Assembly: GCA_028711675.1 (NCBI GenBank)
Contig: JAQTRT010000069.1
Coordinates: forward strand, 1 to 11,917
Length of the DNA: 11,917 nucleotides
Direction: 5' to 3'
From: a bacterium
GTDB taxonomy: Bacteria; Spirochaetota; JAHITG01
The notes under the pieces were generated by a model. The model was not told the origin of the DNA. It worked only from the letters and a program-made list of their open reading frames with translations, and ran no database searches. The translations under genes were made by a program, and so were the position numbers. Each line of letters opens with the position of its first letter. Within the stretch, counting starts at the first letter, position 1. Positions 9,542-11,917 of this stretch are shown here, one piece after another.

Positions 9542-10618
9542 ATGAAGATCGGGATCAATGCCACATACGCCGCCTCGGACCACCCCACAGGGATCGGGAA
9601 CTACACGATCAATCTCATCCGGCACCTGGCCCGCGTGGACAAAAAGAACGAATACATACTTTACTATCGATATCGGACCGATGAAAAAAAATTCCTGCAA
9701 GCAGGGTTCCCCAGCCGAAGGTTCGAACCCGGCCTGGGGTTCCTCATGCCCGACAGGCTGGACCTGTTCCATGACCCTGCCTTTAAATATATTCGCATCG
9801 GGAAAAGCAGGAGCATCGTGACTGTCCATGATATGGTGGTAGCCCTGCCGGAGGATTATACTTCGGAAAAGTTCAAAAAGACCCAGACCCCCAAGCTTAT
9901 GAAAGCCCTCCGGAGATCAGATGCCCTTATTACCGTTTCCCGGTTCACACGGGATGAACTGGTCCGGAAACTGGGAGTTCCGGAAAAAAAGATATCAGTG
10001 GTCCATCACGGCATTGACACTTTGCTCTTCCGGACCGATAAAAAACCAGCCGGCCCCCCGGCATTGTATAAACTCCCAAAAGAATATATCCTCTTCGTTG
10101 GCAATATTGAAAAACGGAAGAACCTTATCGGCCTTGTGACCGTCTTTGAAAGGGTGAATAAGGTCCATCCGGGCCTGCATCTTCTCCTGATCGGCCGGAA
10201 CGGGTACGGTCATGAGACCATCCGGGACCGTATCCGCAGCTCTCCCCGAAAAGACCGTATCAGGATGATCGATTACGTCCAATCACAGGACCTCCCCTCT
10301 TTCTACAGGAACGCCCGGCTCTTCCTCTTCCCTTCCTTCTATGAAGGATTCGGCATGCCGGTCCTGGAAGCCATGGCCTGCCAATGCCCCGTGGTTACGT
10401 CCGGGTGCTCCTCCTTACCCGAAGCAGGCGGCCGTGCCGCGGTATACGTGAATCCTTTTGACACTTATGATATAACGAATAAGACGCTTAATATCCTGGA
10501 AAATGAAAAACTCCGGAAGAAACTGATCATAGAAGGTCTGGAGCATATCAGGAATTTTTCCTGGGAAGCCACGGCCAGGAACACGGTCAAGGTATACGAA
10601 AAAACAGCCGGTCAATGA
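9542..10618 (+). CDS. Family 4 glycosyltransferase (GT-B fold)
   Basis: This 358-residue protein transfers a sugar from a nucleotide-sugar donor to an acceptor, probably on a surface glycan or glycolipid; donor and acceptor cannot be told. The N-terminal domain starts MKIGINATYA with the acceptor-side TGIGNYTINL loop (residues 16-25). The C-terminal domain opens with FVGNIEKRKN (VGN from 186). It carries the retaining-GT4 motif YEGFGMPVLE with the two glutamates at 268 and 276, followed by a GCSSLPEAGG loop. There are no membrane segments. The start at 9542 fits the conserved N-terminus but lacks a Shine-Dalgarno site. It stands 55 bases after the oxidoreductase gene with its own promoter, so it is probably a separate unit. 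Its stop codon lies in the loop of the terminator of the converging gene. Confidence 0.92.
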   Translation: MKIGINATYAASDHPTGIGNYTINLIRHLARVDKKNEYILYYRYRTDEKKFLQAGFPSRRFEPGLGFLMPDRLDLFHDPAFKYIRIGKSRSIVTVHDMVVALPEDYTSEKFKKTQTPKLMKALRRSDALITVSRFTRDELVRKLGVPEKKISVVHHGIDTLLFRTDKKPAGPPALYKLPKEYILFVGNIEKRKNLIGLVTVFERVNKVHPGLHLLLIGRNGYGHETIRDRIRSSPRKDRIRMIDYVQSQDLPSFYRNARLFLFPSFYEGFGMPVLEAMACQCPVVTSGCSSLPEAGGRAAVYVNPFDTYDITNKTLNILENEKLRKKLIIEGLEHIRNFSWEATARNTVKVYEKTAGQ

Positions 10619-10625
10619 AGACCGG
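10599..10625 (-). terminator. Intrinsic terminator of the minus-strand phosphatase-family gene
   Basis: Read on the minus strand, CCGGTC, a six-base loop TTCATT and GACCGG form a perfect 6-bp stem. It is followed by CTG and a run of six T (complement of A at 10599-10604). It begins two bases after the minus-strand stop codon and lies within the last codons of the converging glycosyltransferase gene. On the plus strand the same stem lacks a T tract, so it acts mainly for the minus strand. Confidence 0.75.
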
Positions 10626-10626
10626 T

Positions 10627-11917
10627 TCATTCCCCGGCTTCAAGGACCACCAGCGTAAAATCATCCTTCTGGCCGCTGGGATGGATAAAGGAATAAATCT
10701 CATCCCGGATGGAGGAGATGAGAGCCTCCCCTGCCTTTTGGTTATACCTCATGAAAGAATCTTTTAAACGGTCCGGACCGAACCTCTCCCCGGAGCTGTT
10801 GTGGGCTTCAACCACGCCGTCCGTATAGAGCAGCATCTTATCCCCGGTCTTCAGGTTGATCTCTTTTTCCTCCAGCATTTTCCCGATATCCGGTACGATA
10901 CCCAGTATCATCCCGCCCGGCTGGATCATCTCCACTTCCCCTTCCCTTGCGCGGTAGATCAGGATCTTCTCGCTCCCGGCCGAAGAGAAGGTGATCATCG
11001 ATTTCTGCGCCTGCCAGATCAGGTACAGCATGGTCACGAACTTGTCCTGGCCCACGTGCTGGTTGAATATCTCGTTCACGTTCAGGAGGATGTTCTTCGG
11101 TGACCGTTCTTTTTCTGAAAAAATATGAATGGCAGCTTTGACCATGGCCATGAAGAGGCCGGGGACCAGACCTTTGCCCGAGACGCCGCCTATCACAACA
11201 GCCAGGTTATCCTCACCGGACAACGGGATGAAATCATAATAATCCCCTCCTATCTCCTTGGCCACTTCCATCATGCCGGACACCTTCAGGCCTTTGACAA
11301 CAGGTACGCTGCGCGGCAAGAGCGCCGACTGGATCTGCCTGCCCAGTTTGAATTCCTCGGCCATCCTCTCCTTCTCGATGATATCAGCATGGTGAAGGGC
11401 GTTATCGATGGTAATGCCTATCTGGCGCCCCAGCTGTTCCAGCAGGTCGATGTCCCGGATCGTGTAATTCTGCAGAGTGCCTTTCTTTCCTAATCCGATC
11501 GTACCGATAGTCTCACTCTCTAAAATAAGGGGCACAAGTATATCCAGATCATGCCACTCTAAAAAGGAAAGGCACTCTTCGCGGATCCTTTCGAAATCCG
11601 GATTGACCTTTACTTCATCCTTTAAAACAGACCTCTTGTTCCGCTTAAGCCACTGGTAGAGCCCGCTTCCATCATCCAGCATAACCGCCTGGACAGTCTC
11701 TTGTCCGGTCTTTTCCCTGTTCCCGGCCACGGACCCGACCTCCCTGAAACCCGACCGGTTCGGTTCAGGCACCTTCACCAGAACAAGGATATGCTGAACA
11801 TAAAAGATATCCTTCAATTCCCTGAACAGCTTGTTAAGCAGTACCGGAAGGTCCAGTTCGGTTCCGATCTTTTCTCCCAGTTCGCTCAACACATTATAAT
11901 AATCATACTTCCGGCGC
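10627..11917 (-). CDS. GAF-domain PP2C (SpoIIE/RsbU-type) phosphatase-family protein, 5' end beyond the window
   Basis: The frame stays open to the right edge (an internal GTG lies at 11892), so the true start is probably outside; about 429 residues are visible. A GAF sensor domain covers roughly the first 165 residues (LDLPVLLNKLFRELKDIF, then LVPLILESETIGTIGLGKKG). A short helical linker (RMAEEFKLGRQIQSALLPRSVP) leads to a C-terminal PP2C domain. Such proteins usually dephosphorylate anti-sigma-factor antagonists in partner-switching stress signalling. The motifs GGDYYDF, LYTDGVVEAHN and KDDFTLVV are present. The usual DVSGKG reads GVSGKG (Gly codon at 11185-11187), losing an Asp that normally bridges the metal ions, and the AGH motif reads AGS. 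The protein may therefore be inactive or altered. It converges on the glycosyltransferase gene and is separate from the main operon. Confidence 0.9.
   Translation of the reverse strand, partial: RRKYDYYNVLSELGEKIGTELDLPVLLNKLFRELKDIFYVQHILVLVKVPEPNRSGFREVGSVAGNREKTGQETVQAVMLDDGSGLYQWLKRNKRSVLKDEVKVNPDFERIREECLSFLEWHDLDILVPLILESETIGTIGLGKKGTLQNYTIRDIDLLEQLGRQIGITIDNALHHADIIEKERMAEEFKLGRQIQSALLPRSVPVVKGLKVSGMMEVAKEIGGDYYDFIPLSGEDNLAVVIGGVSGKGLVPGLFMAMVKAAIHIFSEKERSPKNILLNVNEIFNQHVGQDKFVTMLYLIWQAQKSMITFSSAGSEKILIYRAREGEVEMIQPGGMILGIVPDIGKMLEEKEINLKTGDKMLLYTDGVVEAHNSSGERFGPDRLKDSFMRYNQKAGEALISSIRDEIYSFIHPSGQKDDFTLVVLEAGE

Noticed and set aside
11890..11892. GTG at 11892 as the true start of the phosphatase-family gene
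   Set aside because: The frame continues without a stop to the window edge with a plausible helical sequence (RRKYDYYNVLSEL), and no ribosome binding site precedes the GTG.

Overview
The window is 11.9 kb of dense bacterial coding sequence, roughly half G+C by eye, with strong AGGAG-type ribosome binding sites and very short gaps between genes. The ferredoxin-dependent 2-oxoacid oxidoreductase (IorAB), the AMP-forming arylacetate-CoA ligase and the probable 4Fe-4S cluster in the PurF-like protein all point to an anaerobe. I cannot assign a phylum from the sequence alone; no rRNA, tRNA, mobile element, CRISPR array or integration signature is present.

Layout. Positions 1-8879 look like one plus-strand operon: iorA (3' end only), iorB, a phenylacetate-CoA ligase-like gene (paaK), a tandem ACT-domain gene, a purF-like gene, carA and carB. 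A flavodoxin-fold NAD(P)H oxidoreductase gene (8899-9486) follows carB by 19 bases and is probably cotranscribed. A family 4 glycosyltransferase gene (9542-10618) has its own promoter-like sequence placed so that transcription would start at or next to the ATG. Converging on it from the minus strand is a GAF plus PP2C (SpoIIE/RsbU-type) phosphatase-family gene that runs off the right edge (10627-11917). A terminator for this gene lies inside the 3' end of the glycosyltransferase gene.

How the genes may work together. IorAB plus the CoA ligase interconvert aryl-pyruvates, aryl-acetyl-CoA and aryl-acetates. They may serve aromatic amino acid fermentation or, run in reverse, synthesis of aromatic amino acids from scavenged arylacetates. 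The ACT protein is a likely amino-acid sensor for that pair. The second half of the operon resembles the first committed enzymes of purine (PurF) and pyrimidine/arginine (CarAB) synthesis.

Main discovery. Both glutamine amidotransferase domains in this operon appear catalytically dead, though they belong to unrelated families. The PurF-like protein begins Met-Ser-Gly where the N-terminal nucleophile Cys should be, and has lost the glutamine-binding Arg and Asp positions, while its PRPP loop and Fe-S cysteines remain. CarA has Gln for the nucleophilic Cys, Tyr for the catalytic His and Thr for the catalytic Glu, while CarB looks intact. Parallel loss in adjacent genes suggests a module that makes, or once made, phosphoribosylamine-like and carbamoyl-phosphate-like products from free ammonia, or that has been repurposed. 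Separately, the PP2C-family protein has Gly in place of a normally essential metal-binding Asp.
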